Positions 1 through 5,430 of a DNA stretch of 5,551 nt are shown one piece after another. The stretch is from CAYNTC01 sp964432925. Its GTDB lineage: Bacteria; Planctomycetota; Phycisphaerae; Sedimentisphaerales; Anaerobacaceae. A program made the position numbers and the translations under genes. The stretch covers positions 1 to 5,551 of the forward strand of contig CAYSPM010000161.1 of NCBI GenBank assembly GCA_964432925.1, read 5' to 3'. The notes beneath the pieces were generated by a model that made no database searches, was not told where the DNA came from, and worked only from the letters and a program-made list of their open reading frames with translations. The stretch's first letter is position 1; each line of letters opens with the position of its first letter.

Positions 1-32
1 CTTCACTTTTAGTAGTGCACATTTTACAGTGA

Positions 33-191
33 TTACACAACGCTTGGAAAAATTCTGTAAAGCCTTTTTAATTTTTTGCTGTTTTTAAGCGTCCTAAAAT
101 ATAGAAAAAAGTTGCGAACATTAGATACGATATACCGTATTAAAAAGAGATTTTTGTGGTTATGGATTAAAGCCACACACACCCAAATCAT
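33..191 (-). CDS. Possible small ORF of 52 codons with a perfect Shine-Dalgarno; function unknown
   Basis: On the minus strand an ATG at 191-189 opens a 52-codon frame that ends with TAA at 35-33. Seen directly: the start is preceded by AAGGAGG (204-198) with a 6-nt spacer, a near-ideal ribosome binding site. The predicted product starts MIWVCVALI and then becomes rich in Lys, Asn, Phe and Tyr (for example the end RLYRIFPSVV). The first nine residues are hydrophobic but too short for a convincing membrane span. That composition is also what AT-rich noncoding DNA gives by chance, so the SD is the only real support. I recognise no family. If real, it would be transcribed away from psd. The same seven bases read on the plus strand are CCTCCTT, the anti-SD sequence, so the match may mean something on the other strand or nothing. 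Confidence 0.25.
   Translation of the reverse strand: MIWVCVALIHNHKNLFLIRYIVSNVRNFFLYFRTLKNSKKLKRLYRIFPSVV
76..105 (+). promoter_or_regulatory. Weak candidate sigma70 promoter upstream of psd
   Basis: TTGCTG (76-81) and TATAGA (100-105) are separated by 18 nt and resemble -35 and -10 boxes. The surrounding DNA is very AT-rich, so such matches arise easily. If real, the transcript would start near 112 and run through the hairpin at 206-236 into psd. Confidence 0.25.
125..140. promoter_or_regulatory. 16-bp near-palindrome, possible operator
   Basis: The arms ATACG (125-129) and CGTAT (136-140) flank a central TATA. Only the pair 130/135 breaks the symmetry, so 14 of 16 bases are palindromic. 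It lies just downstream of the candidate promoter at 76-105, a position where a dimeric repressor could bind. No regulator gene is visible in the window. An AT-rich palindrome of this size may be chance. Confidence 0.2.
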
Positions 192-205
192 AATTTTCCT
201 CCTTC

Positions 206-236
206 AAGGCCGGCATCAACCGAGTCGGCCTTTTTT
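206..236 (+). terminator. Intrinsic-terminator-like hairpin just upstream of psd
   Basis: AAGGCCG (206-212) pairs perfectly with CGGCCTT (226-232) around a 13-nt loop, and the T run continues to 236, giving the classic GC stem plus U-tract on the plus strand. It lacks a T-run on the minus strand, so it acts rightward. It ends only 38 nt before the psd ATG, leaving little room for a separate psd promoter. It either ends an upstream transcript (a gene outside the window or an untranslated RNA) or acts as an attenuator in the psd leader. Confidence 0.6.
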
Positions 237-274
237 CTTGAATTTTGAAAGTACCAGGACTATCATGCGCGCCG

Positions 275-958
275 ATGAGAATTCCTCTGACAAAATTCGG
301 CTGGCCACAGGTTGTTGTTTTTCCGGCCATAGTGTTGGCTGCGTTGATTATCCTGCCGTTGTTATCAGCAGCAATTCTACCTGTATGGTCTATAATTATA
401 GTAGAGCTTGTCTTGGCCCTTTTTTTTGTATGGTCCCTTATCTTCTTTCGCGATCCTGACCGCCGGAGCCCCTCTGATAGAAACCTCCTATTGGCGCCGG
501 CTGACGGTCGTATAACCGATATTGAAACCATAAATGAAGATAATTTCATCGGCGGGTCTGCACTTAGGATCGGTATTTTTATGAGCATTTTTGATGTTCA
601 TATCAATCGTGCACCGTGCGACGTGAAGATCGAAAAATCCACCTACAGAAAGGGCAAATATAAAAACGCGATGAGTCCTGAGGCAGGCCTTGTAAACGAG
701 TCTAATGACTTGGGCCTGGTTAGAGAAGACGAGCCGCAAGATAAATTGATTGTCAGACAAATAAGCGGCGCTATAGCTCGACGTATCGTCTGCAAGGCCG
801 AGACCGGACAACAATTAATCCGCGGTGAGAAATTCGGAATGATAAAGTTCGGCTCAAGAACCGAGCTGTACGTGCCGATCAGTGAAAACGTCAAATGTCT
901 TGTCAAGATTGGAGATAAAGTAAAGGCAGGATTAACACCAATTGTGAAATATGAGTAA
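275..958 (+). CDS. psd: Phosphatidylserine decarboxylase proenzyme (short, pyruvoyl-dependent, membrane-associated)
   Basis: Decarboxylates phosphatidylserine to phosphatidylethanolamine at the inner membrane, the last step of PE synthesis. The 227-residue product has two hydrophobic segments (about 12-35 and 37-58), then FFRDPDR (57-63), PADG (75-78), DVHINRAP (107-114) and, near the C-terminus, KFGSRTELYVP (191-201). By family knowledge the proenzyme cleaves itself between G193 and S194, and S194 becomes the pyruvoyl group of the small alpha chain. D77 and H109 are the likely partners in self-cleavage. The length and the GS (not LGST) site fit the short, archaeal-like PSD class rather than the longer E. 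coli type. I chose ATG 275; an in-frame TTG at 245 would add ten residues, but neither start has a strong SD (AGGA at 256-259 is 15 nt from the ATG). pssA, for the preceding reaction, follows 123 nt downstream on the same strand. All key residues are present. Confidence 0.95.
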   Translation: MRIPLTKFGWPQVVVFPAIVLAALIILPLLSAAILPVWSIIIVELVLALFFVWSLIFFRDPDRRSPSDRNLLLAPADGRITDIETINEDNFIGGSALRIGIFMSIFDVHINRAPCDVKIEKSTYRKGKYKNAMSPEAGLVNESNDLGLVREDEPQDKLIVRQISGAIARRIVCKAETGQQLIRGEKFGMIKFGSRTELYVPISENVKCLVKIGDKVKAGLTPIVKYE

Positions 959-1041
959 TCGATCACCGAGCAATGAAACAGAGCTACATCACCGGTTTGT
1001 AAACCAAACGGTACCAAAGATAGTGTTCTGTATCTTAGAGC

Positions 1042-1064
1042 TTAATAAGCCTGAGGCTTATTAA
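1042..1064. terminator. Perfect 10-bp hairpin in the psd-pssA gap
   Basis: TTAATAAGCC (1042-1051) and GGCTTATTAA (1055-1064) form a perfect stem with a TGA loop, followed by a short TTT. The AT-rich base and short U-tract make it a weak or partial terminator. It ends 4 nt before the pssA SD (1069-1073), so it could instead shape mRNA stability or the ratio of psd to pssA expression. Being symmetrical, it could act on either strand. Confidence 0.5.
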
Positions 1065-1068
1065 TTTA

Positions 1069-1073
1069 GAAGG
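1069..1073 (+). promoter_or_regulatory. Ribosome binding site of pssA
   Basis: GAAGG lies 8 nt before the ATG at 1082 and supports that start. It falls just outside the 1042-1064 hairpin, so the hairpin does not mask it. Confidence 0.7.
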
Positions 1074-1081
1074 CAAGAGCG

Positions 1082-1990
1082 ATGGCCCGGTCACGAACAC
1101 GGCGGACAAGTGAGCGCTTACTGAAGCGCGTGCGACGGCAACGTGTTAAGACTATTACCATTTTACCTTCTTTGATAACTGTTTTAAACGGTGTATGTGG
1201 ATTCACCGCAATTATTTTCGCAAGTAAGGGGGCGCAATCAGGAATCGGCCATATTTCATACTTTGCATTGGCGGGGTATATGATCTTGCTCGCGATGCTT
1301 GCAGATATGCTCGACGGCCGATTAGCACGAATGAGTCAGAGTACATCAAGCTTCGGCGGGCAGTTAGACAGTTTGTGCGATATGGTAAGTTTTGGCGTGG
1401 CACCGGCATTCTTAATGCTCAAGGTATCTGAAAGCACGCTTGGCTCAGCCGGCCTTGCAAGTTATGGAATGCTTCGGCGCTTCATCTGGCTTGCAGCAGC
1501 GGCATATATAAGCTGCGCGGCGATTCGACTAGCAAGATTCAATGTTGAGAATGAAGAAAATGAGTCTGCGCACATGAGCTTTATGGGCTTGCCAAGTCCT
1601 GCCGCTGCGGGTGTAATTGTCAGCCTGGTAATACTATATCAAGTGAAAGCATCGAGTCTGAGCGTTATCATAATAATGCTGCCCTTTATCAGTCTCGGCG
1701 TCGCGGTATTGATGGTAAGCAGGATTCGCTATCCTCATATTCTGAACCAGTATCTCAGCGGCAAAAAACCTTTTGCGTATCTGATAAGAGTACTCTTGTT
1801 CGTAGGACTTGTCATCTGGAGCATGCAGGCGGCATTGGCAATACTTTTTTGCGTTTTCGCTGCGAGCAGTCTTATGAAGTGGTTCTATTTTAGGGTTGTC
1901 CGCGGCAAGAGCTTATTTGCCTTTGCAGCCAAACAGGCAGCCACTACGGTGTCTGAGCGCACCGAGATAAACGAGAAAAGCAATGATTAA
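1082..1990 (+). CDS. pssA: CDP-diacylglycerol--serine O-phosphatidyltransferase (phosphatidylserine synthase, CDP-alcohol phosphatidyltransferase family)
   Basis: Transfers the phosphatidyl group of CDP-diacylglycerol to L-serine, giving phosphatidylserine and CMP; the product is the substrate of the Psd encoded just upstream. The 302-residue protein carries the full family signature at 78-100: D78-G79-x2-A82-R83-x8-G92-x3-D96-x3-D100, with D75 also in place. By family knowledge these acidic residues bind the divalent metal and the CDP moiety. ILPSLITVLNGVCG (27-40) matches the conserved first-helix region of bacterial PssA, and several hydrophobic segments follow (for example 37-48, 60-75, 134-147, 170-187, 190-210, 230-265). 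The N-terminus (1-23) is unusually rich in Arg and Lys, likely a cytoplasmic charged tail. The C-terminal roughly 20 residues are polar. The serine-specific call rests on resemblance to PssA and on linkage to psd; PgsA and Pct share the same core motif. GAAGG sits 8 nt before the ATG. Confidence 0.95.
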   Translation: MARSRTRRTSERLLKRVRRQRVKTITILPSLITVLNGVCGFTAIIFASKGAQSGIGHISYFALAGYMILLAMLADMLDGRLARMSQSTSSFGGQLDSLCDMVSFGVAPAFLMLKVSESTLGSAGLASYGMLRRFIWLAAAAYISCAAIRLARFNVENEENESAHMSFMGLPSPAAAGVIVSLVILYQVKASSLSVIIIMLPFISLGVAVLMVSRIRYPHILNQYLSGKKPFAYLIRVLLFVGLVIWSMQAALAILFCVFAASSLMKWFYFRVVRGKSLFAFAAKQAATTVSERTEINEKSND

Positions 1991-1993
1991 GAA

Positions 1994-2067
1994 TTGATAC
2001 GATCAACCGAAGATTTTTACACCTTGCACATCCGCAGATTCATGCCGTTTTAGACTCTTGTGAGTTT
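1994..2067. other. Convergent gap between pssA and the PilZ gene, with two weak hairpins
   Basis: The two genes end facing each other 96 bp apart. TTGAT/ATCAA (1994-1998 with 2002-2006) is followed by a T5 run at 2013-2017. AGACTC/GAGTTT (2052-2057 with 2062-2067, one G-U pair) is followed by AT-rich sequence. Either could be a poor bidirectional terminator; neither has a strong GC stem next to a U-tract. Confidence 0.25.
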
Positions 2068-2086
2068 GAATTTTATATACGAGTGG

Positions 2087-2950
2087 TTAATCCGTCTGCG
2101 TGGTCGGTGCAGAGATTGTGGAAGAATTTGCCTCAGCTTTCGTGGTGCCGTGAAGGTCTTGCTGCTTGGCACCGGATTGGCTTATCTGATAGTATCGCTC
2201 GACCACAGCAGCTACTCGAGAAAGGACCCGGCGGCCTTCAGGGCTTGCTTCCAAACCGACAATCTGCAGGCCGAGGCAAAGGTTCTGGTTATCAGCCGTG
2301 GGTAGGATGTTCCTTATCTGGGCATTGAACATCAATGGCGTTTCATAGGGCAGGGGTGTGAAGCGAAGGCCTATGAATTGGCCCTTCTTGAAATCGGGTT
2401 TTAATGTTTGCGGATGGCCTGGGGCGTCAAGGTCTTGTGCTGGCAGCAGTAACTGTGCACCACCGGCGGAAATATCTACAAGTTTGGCCTGATAGTAGTT
2501 GTGCAGTTGTTCCCTGAGCTCATGCTTTTGGCTGCGATGCCAGAGTACCACATTTACCTTGAGCGATTCGGGAACGTTGACTCGGAAGTAGCTTCTCCTC
2601 TCGACTACTCCGATCCGAGCGGGACAGTCGAGTACCATCGTTCCACCTCGTGTCGGATCAGTCGATGGCTCCAGGGCTACAACAGTCGTGTCAAAGATAA
2701 ACTTGCCGTAGGTGTACTTGAACGATACGCCGACAGGTTGGCCAATGCGTATATTTATAGGATGTTGCCGTTCATCGGAGTGCGTACTCTCAATGGTCAT
2801 TCTGCCGCCCGAGATATCCGTTACAAGGACCTTCGCTACATGCCATTTATCTTTAGATAAATATGACATAATGGCGGGTACTTTTTTTTCAATTACCATG
2901 CGTAGAATTTCGCCGGATTCATCACCACCGAGCATAACCAGTTTGTCCAT
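2087..2950 (-). CDS. PilZ-domain protein, YcgR-like cyclic-di-GMP effector
   Basis: Predicted cytoplasmic receptor of cyclic di-GMP, 287 residues. Residues about 110-250 form a PilZ domain. The ligand motifs are both intact: R119-x3-R123 in ERRSYFRV (117-124) and D159-x-S161-x2-G164 in DISAGG. GLQIVGL (227-233) matches the usual final strand. Residues about 10-105 precede it as a separate beta-rich domain, like the YcgR N-terminal (PilZN) domain of flagellar brakes. The last 30 residues are Ser/Thr/Gln-rich and probably disordered. No signal peptide or membrane span is seen. By family knowledge such proteins slow flagellar motors or tune exopolysaccharide or transcription when cyclic di-GMP rises; no flagellar or polysaccharide gene is in the window to say which. 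The frame stays open 82 codons further upstream to an ATG at 3196, but GGGGAGG, 5 nt before ATG 2950, decides the start. Confidence 0.9.
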   Translation of the reverse strand: MDKLVMLGGDESGEILRMVIEKKVPAIMSYLSKDKWHVAKVLVTDISGGRMTIESTHSDERQHPINIRIGQPVGVSFKYTYGKFIFDTTVVALEPSTDPTRGGTMVLDCPARIGVVERRSYFRVNVPESLKVNVVLWHRSQKHELREQLHNYYQAKLVDISAGGAQLLLPAQDLDAPGHPQTLKPDFKKGQFIGLRFTPLPYETPLMFNAQIRNILPTADNQNLCLGLQIVGLEASPEGRRVLSRVAAVVERYYQISQSGAKQQDLHGTTKAEANSSTISAPTTQTD

Positions 2951-2955
2951 GACAA

Positions 2956-2962
2956 CCTCCCC
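2956..2962 (-). promoter_or_regulatory. Strong Shine-Dalgarno that sets the PilZ gene start
   Basis: On the minus strand GGGGAGG ends 5 nt before the ATG at 2950. The farther in-frame ATG at 3196 has no SD, so translation very likely begins at 2950. Confidence 0.8.
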
Positions 2963-3016
2963 ACTAATATGTCTAAGCTCTGCCAATCTGCCGGAACGCG
3001 GAGTAGAAACCGTCCT

Positions 3017-3062
3017 GTCCAGGCCTTTTGTTTGCGGCTTCTGCCGTTTTACGCAGCCGGAC
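3017..3062 (-). other. Structured stretch in the PilZ leader
   Basis: GTCC (3017-3020) can pair with GGAC (3059-3062), enclosing a hairpin of CGGCT (3035-3039) with AGCCG (3055-3059); these share base 3059, so they form in part or in alternation. CTGC (3041-3044) with GCAG (3053-3056) is a competing inner stem. Mutually exclusive stems are a feature of regulatory leaders but also occur by chance in GC-rich DNA. Confidence 0.25.
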
Positions 3063-3151
3063 CAAGACAAAATATTGTAAAAGTGGTTCCAGAGCCTTCG
3101 CCCCAGGTTCGTTGTGTTACCACCTTGAGACAAGCCAGAGCCAGTCCCCCC

Positions 3152-3177
3152 CATTCTGGCAGAACTCTTCCAGAATG
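3152..3177 (-). other. Perfect 8-bp inverted repeat in the PilZ leader
   Basis: CATTCTGG and CCAGAATG flank a 10-nt loop. On the minus-strand transcript the stem is followed by a G run rather than a U run, so it is not an intrinsic terminator. Confidence 0.45.
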
Positions 3178-3224
3178 AGATCCCTCTAAAAAACATATAC
3201 GTTATAATTCGGCTATAGGCAAAG

Positions 3225-3252
3225 ATTATATTAGACTAATTTTTACTGCAAA
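3225..3252 (-). promoter_or_regulatory. Candidate sigma70 promoter for the PilZ gene
   Basis: On the minus strand TTTGCA (3252-3247) and a perfect TATAAT (3230-3225) are separated by 16 nt. The start would fall near 3218, about 268 nt before the PilZ ATG. The -35 box matches consensus at four of six bases. The area is AT-rich, which tempers the match. Confidence 0.5.
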
Positions 3253-3468
3253 TTTTTTATAGTTGACCTAAGCCCTATAAGGTAGGCGATCTCAATCCTG
3301 GAAACGCTTTTTTTCAATAGCTGTTTGAGATGTTGTTTGCTGCTCTGTTTTGGAGGGTTGTAATCCTAACCGAAAATTAGTTGTACAGTTGGCGATTGCT
3401 TATAGCTTAGTAGAGGGCTTGTTGATTGGTGGGTTCTTTGAGGTATTGATTATTGCTAATAGGGACAG
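3253..3468. other. AT-rich intergenic DNA with no supported gene
   Basis: Lies between the stop of the membrane protein gene and the PilZ promoter. It holds a T7 run (3308-3314) and an imperfect inverted repeat near 3267-3288 but no convincing terminator. A plus-strand frame from TTG 3350 to 3541 encodes a hydrophobic peptide, but it overlaps the end of the real minus-strand gene and I do not call it. Confidence 0.5.
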
Positions 3469-4218
3469 TTATTTAACCTCAGCAGATGCCTCTGGATCGA
3501 ATGGATTTGTCCTGACAGCAAGGGAGAACAGATATGGATAAACCTGTTTGAGGTGCTCCATGTGAGAGAGCCATTCGCGGACGAGTAACTGATATACCCT
3601 CTTTATGTCGCCGCTTAGATGTTCGTAATCGGTGTCGGGCAAATCCTTAATCATAGACCTGTGAGACAATTCCTCAGCTAAATGGAAAACAGCCCAGAGA
3701 AGTTCAGTGAAAGATTCGTGCTCCAACAGATTTGGATTCTCCAGCAGCCTAAGTAAAAACTCGCGTTTAGCCACTATGAAATCCCGAAGGCCCTGAAGGT
3801 CACCAGCTCGACTGTCGATCCTATAGTTATGATTTCTAAGTGCCGCCTGCATCTTAACGAAGTGTTCGGGTGACCAGTCATTATCTACGATCAGGTGCCT
3901 GGACACCTGTTCGGCGTTCGTATCAAAGCTACTGAAATACCTTAGCAGATCGGTGCCGACTTCGCTAAAAAACGCTCCGATGACCATATTGAGTTTCTTG
4001 AGCATCGAACGTTTTTCCCTTTCTGTTAGTATCTGATGGATAATCAACGTAACAAGCAGCACCTCAATAAATACAAAAGCTACATCGCCAACAAAGTAAA
4101 TGAATATATGATGGACATCTCTGAAGATCACGTAATGGATCGAGTAAAAGAAAACCGACAAGAAAACTAAAAGCATGCCGAACACGATTCTTTGCACCAA
4201 TATTTTGCTCGCTTGCAT
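3469..4218 (-). CDS. Uncharacterised protein with two N-terminal membrane segments and a helical cytoplasmic domain
   Basis: I recognise no named family. The 249-residue product has two hydrophobic segments (about 11-31 and 37-63) joined by a short FRDVHH loop, then a charged stretch (EREKRSMLKK, 66-75) that by the positive-inside rule should be cytoplasmic, as should the N-terminus. The remaining roughly 175 residues look mainly helical and soluble. They include GAFFSEVGTDLLRYF (81-95), FHLAEELSHR (178-187), REWLSHMEHL (214-223) and a C-terminal block SLAVRTNPFDP (232-242), which reads like a conserved motif. H179, E183, H186, H219 and H222 could line one helical face, so a metal or ligand site is conceivable, but this is a guess. 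No kinase, GGDEF, EAL or transporter motif is seen. ATG 4218 is preferred over GTG 4224 because GAGG (4227-4224) lies 5 nt before it. It precedes the PilZ gene on the same strand, but 518 bp and a promoter separate them. Confidence 0.88.
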   Translation of the reverse strand: MQASKILVQRIVFGMLLVFLSVFFYSIHYVIFRDVHHIFIYFVGDVAFVFIEVLLVTLIIHQILTEREKRSMLKKLNMVIGAFFSEVGTDLLRYFSSFDTNAEQVSRHLIVDNDWSPEHFVKMQAALRNHNYRIDSRAGDLQGLRDFIVAKREFLLRLLENPNLLEHESFTELLWAVFHLAEELSHRSMIKDLPDTDYEHLSGDIKRVYQLLVREWLSHMEHLKQVYPYLFSLAVRTNPFDPEASAEVK

Positions 4219-4223
4219 ATCCA

Positions 4224-4227
4224 CCTC
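4224..4227 (-). promoter_or_regulatory. Ribosome binding site choosing ATG 4218 over GTG 4224
   Basis: GAGG on the minus strand is 5 nt from ATG 4218. It abuts and overlaps the GTG at 4224, which therefore cannot be the start served by it. Confidence 0.65.
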
Positions 4228-4240
4228 ATCCAGATAATCA

Positions 4241-4259
4241 ATTCAATGGCATATTCAAT
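4241..4259. repeat. Direct repeat ATTCAAT x2, 12-bp period
   Basis: ATTCAAT occurs at 4241-4247 and 4253-4259, in the divergent intergenic region just upstream of the membrane protein gene. Short direct repeats at about one helical turn can be regulator sites, but this AT-rich pair may be chance. I could not find a convincing minus-strand promoter beside it. Confidence 0.25.
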
Positions 4260-4366
4260 TCTTTCGACGCCAGCTATTAGAGTTTAACCAGCGGCAACGT
4301 TTGTTTCAAGTTCGGGCTTTCTTGGGCCAGTGGCGAAAAGCCGAGCAAAATCAAATCACAAAATTA

Positions 4367-4395
4367 TTGATAAAAGGCTTTAGGCGCATTATTCT
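4367..4395 (+). promoter_or_regulatory. Sigma70-type promoter of the aldo/keto reductase gene
   Basis: TTGATA (4367-4372, five of six consensus bases) and TATTCT (4390-4395, four of six) are exactly 17 nt apart. The start would fall near 4402, leaving a leader of about 45 nt. It lies in the region shared with the divergent membrane protein gene. Confidence 0.55.
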
Positions 4396-4432
4396 ACGGT
4401 GTGAATGGATATTAGTTCTGCCACACTTTTGC

Positions 4433-4439
4433 AGGGGGA
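4433..4439 (+). promoter_or_regulatory. Shine-Dalgarno that sets the aldo/keto reductase start
   Basis: AGGGGGA ends 7 nt before ATG 4447. The in-frame ATG 4405, 14 codons upstream, has no SD and sits at the predicted transcription start. Confidence 0.7.
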
Positions 4440-4446
4440 TAGATTT

Positions 4447-5415
4447 ATGCAAAAACGACAACTGGGAAACACTGGACTGTATTTTACGACGGTCGGCTTA
4501 GGCACATGGGCGATGGGCGGGCCTTGGCAGTTCGGCTGGGGTCCACAGAACGACGACGATGCAATAGCAGCGATTCTAAAAGCTCTGGATGAGGGCATCA
4601 ACTGGATAGATTCGGCGCCGGTTTATGGGTGCGGCCATTCCGAAGAGCTCGTCGGACAGGCTCTAAAGCGGACAGACTATAAGCCATTTATAGCGACCAA
4701 GTGCGGGCTGTTGTGGAACGAGAAAAGAGAAAAGGTAAGCTGCCTGAAGAAAGAGAGCATACGCAAAGAATGTGAAGGGAGTCTTAAACGGCTTGGAATA
4801 GAGTCAATCGACCTGTATCAGATACATTGGCCTGAGCCGGATGAGGACCTCGAAGAGGCCTGGGAGGAAATGGCTAAACTGGCCGATGAAGGTAAAATTC
4901 GATACCTCGGAGTATCAAATTCCACAATCGAGCAGATAGAAAGGGTGCGTAAAATTCATCCTGTTACCTCACTTCAACCTGCTTATAATATGAACCGTCG
5001 CGAAGTAGAAGACGGGGCGCTGGCGTATTGTGCTCAGCATAATATCGGCGTAGTCGTATACAGCCCGATGCAGCGGGGACTGCTTACGGGCAAATTCAGC
5101 CAGGAAAGGCTCGCGAATCTGGCTCTGGACGACCACCGAAGAAGAAGCCCCGAATTCCATGAGCCACAGTTTACTGCGACGTTAGAGCTTGTGGAGAATC
5201 TTCGTCCCATAGCCCAGCGAAATAACAGAACATTGGCTCAGCTTGCAATCGCATGGGTTCTTCGCAGGCAAGAAGTCACCGCAGCGATTGTGGGCGCGCG
5301 AAGGCCTGAGCAGATTACCGAGACTGCACCGGCTTCGGACTGGGACCTAAGCCAGGAAGATATAGGTACAATCGAGCAACTGTTGGCTGAAAGAACCGCA
5401 AAGCTCGGTAACTGA
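4447..5415 (+). CDS. Aldo/keto reductase, NADPH-dependent oxidoreductase
   Basis: A 322-residue TIM-barrel aldo/keto reductase, expected to reduce aldehydes or ketones in the cytoplasm with NAD(P)H; its substrate cannot be told from sequence. The catalytic tetrad is complete: D55 (NWIDSA), Y60 (PVYG), K85 (IATKCG) and H127 (QIHWP). Other family landmarks are GLGTWAMGG (17-25), the IRYLGVSNS strand, SLQPAYNMNRR, VVYSPMQRGLLTGK and the C-terminal cofactor-phosphate loop VGARRPEQ. The length is normal. By recall it most resembles the IolS/YhdN-like bacterial AKR groups (AKR11 and relatives), whose roles vary. The start at ATG 4447 gives the family's usual N-terminus (MQKRQLGNTGL) and has a good SD; ATG 4405 would add 14 atypical residues. 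It diverges from the membrane protein gene and is followed 15 nt after its stop by another ORF, so the two are probably cotranscribed. Confidence 0.94.
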   Translation: MQKRQLGNTGLYFTTVGLGTWAMGGPWQFGWGPQNDDDAIAAILKALDEGINWIDSAPVYGCGHSEELVGQALKRTDYKPFIATKCGLLWNEKREKVSCLKKESIRKECEGSLKRLGIESIDLYQIHWPEPDEDLEEAWEEMAKLADEGKIRYLGVSNSTIEQIERVRKIHPVTSLQPAYNMNRREVEDGALAYCAQHNIGVVVYSPMQRGLLTGKFSQERLANLALDDHRRRSPEFHEPQFTATLELVENLRPIAQRNNRTLAQLAIAWVLRRQEVTAAIVGARRPEQITETAPASDWDLSQEDIGTIEQLLAERTAKLGN

Positions 5416-5430
5416 AGGAGCGCTGAACAA

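Larger units (their letters stand above)
2951..3218 (-). other. Long 5' leader of the PilZ gene with predicted hairpins
   Basis: From the candidate promoter at 3225-3252 a transcript would start near 3218 and run about 268 nt before the PilZ ATG. The leader is richer in GC than the DNA upstream of it. It contains a perfect 8-bp stem, CATTCTGG/CCAGAATG (3152-3159 with 3170-3177), next to a run of seven C on the plus strand (G on the transcript), and a second structured stretch at 3017-3062. I compared it by eye with the cyclic-di-GMP-I (GEMM) consensus and did not find its conserved blocks. It could be a riboswitch of another type, a protein-bound leader, or the remains of coding sequence, since one frame is open throughout. 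Confidence 0.4.

Noticed and set aside
2..88. C-terminal tail of an upstream plus-strand gene
   Set aside because: A frame is open from base 2 to TAA at 86-88, but its 28 residues show no recognisable feature and the stretch is AT-rich; too short to support.
76..459. Plus-strand frame of 127 codons overlapping psd
   Set aside because: It runs through AT-rich leader and then reads psd out of frame; Psd has all its family motifs in the other frame, so this is a shadow.
2060..2328. Two plus-strand frames of 81 codons each
   Set aside because: They lie antisense to the Ser/Thr-rich C-terminus of the PilZ gene, have no SD and no family features.
2951..3218. Cyclic-di-GMP-I (GEMM) riboswitch before the PilZ gene
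   Set aside because: By eye the leader lacks the conserved blocks of that class (GNRA-loop helix and the ACGCAAAGCC-like segment), so I do not call it.
3264..3282. Plus-strand TTGACC...TATAAG promoter
   Set aside because: The boxes are only 7 nt apart, far too close for sigma70, and no plus-strand gene follows.
3289..3314. Terminator at the T7 run
   Set aside because: Only a 3-bp GCG/CGC stem precedes it, and no plus-strand gene needs ending there.
3350..3541. Plus-strand hydrophobic frame of 63 codons starting with TTG
   Set aside because: The start is TTG without a properly placed SD, and its last 73 bp are antisense to the membrane protein gene. A small membrane peptide cannot be fully excluded.
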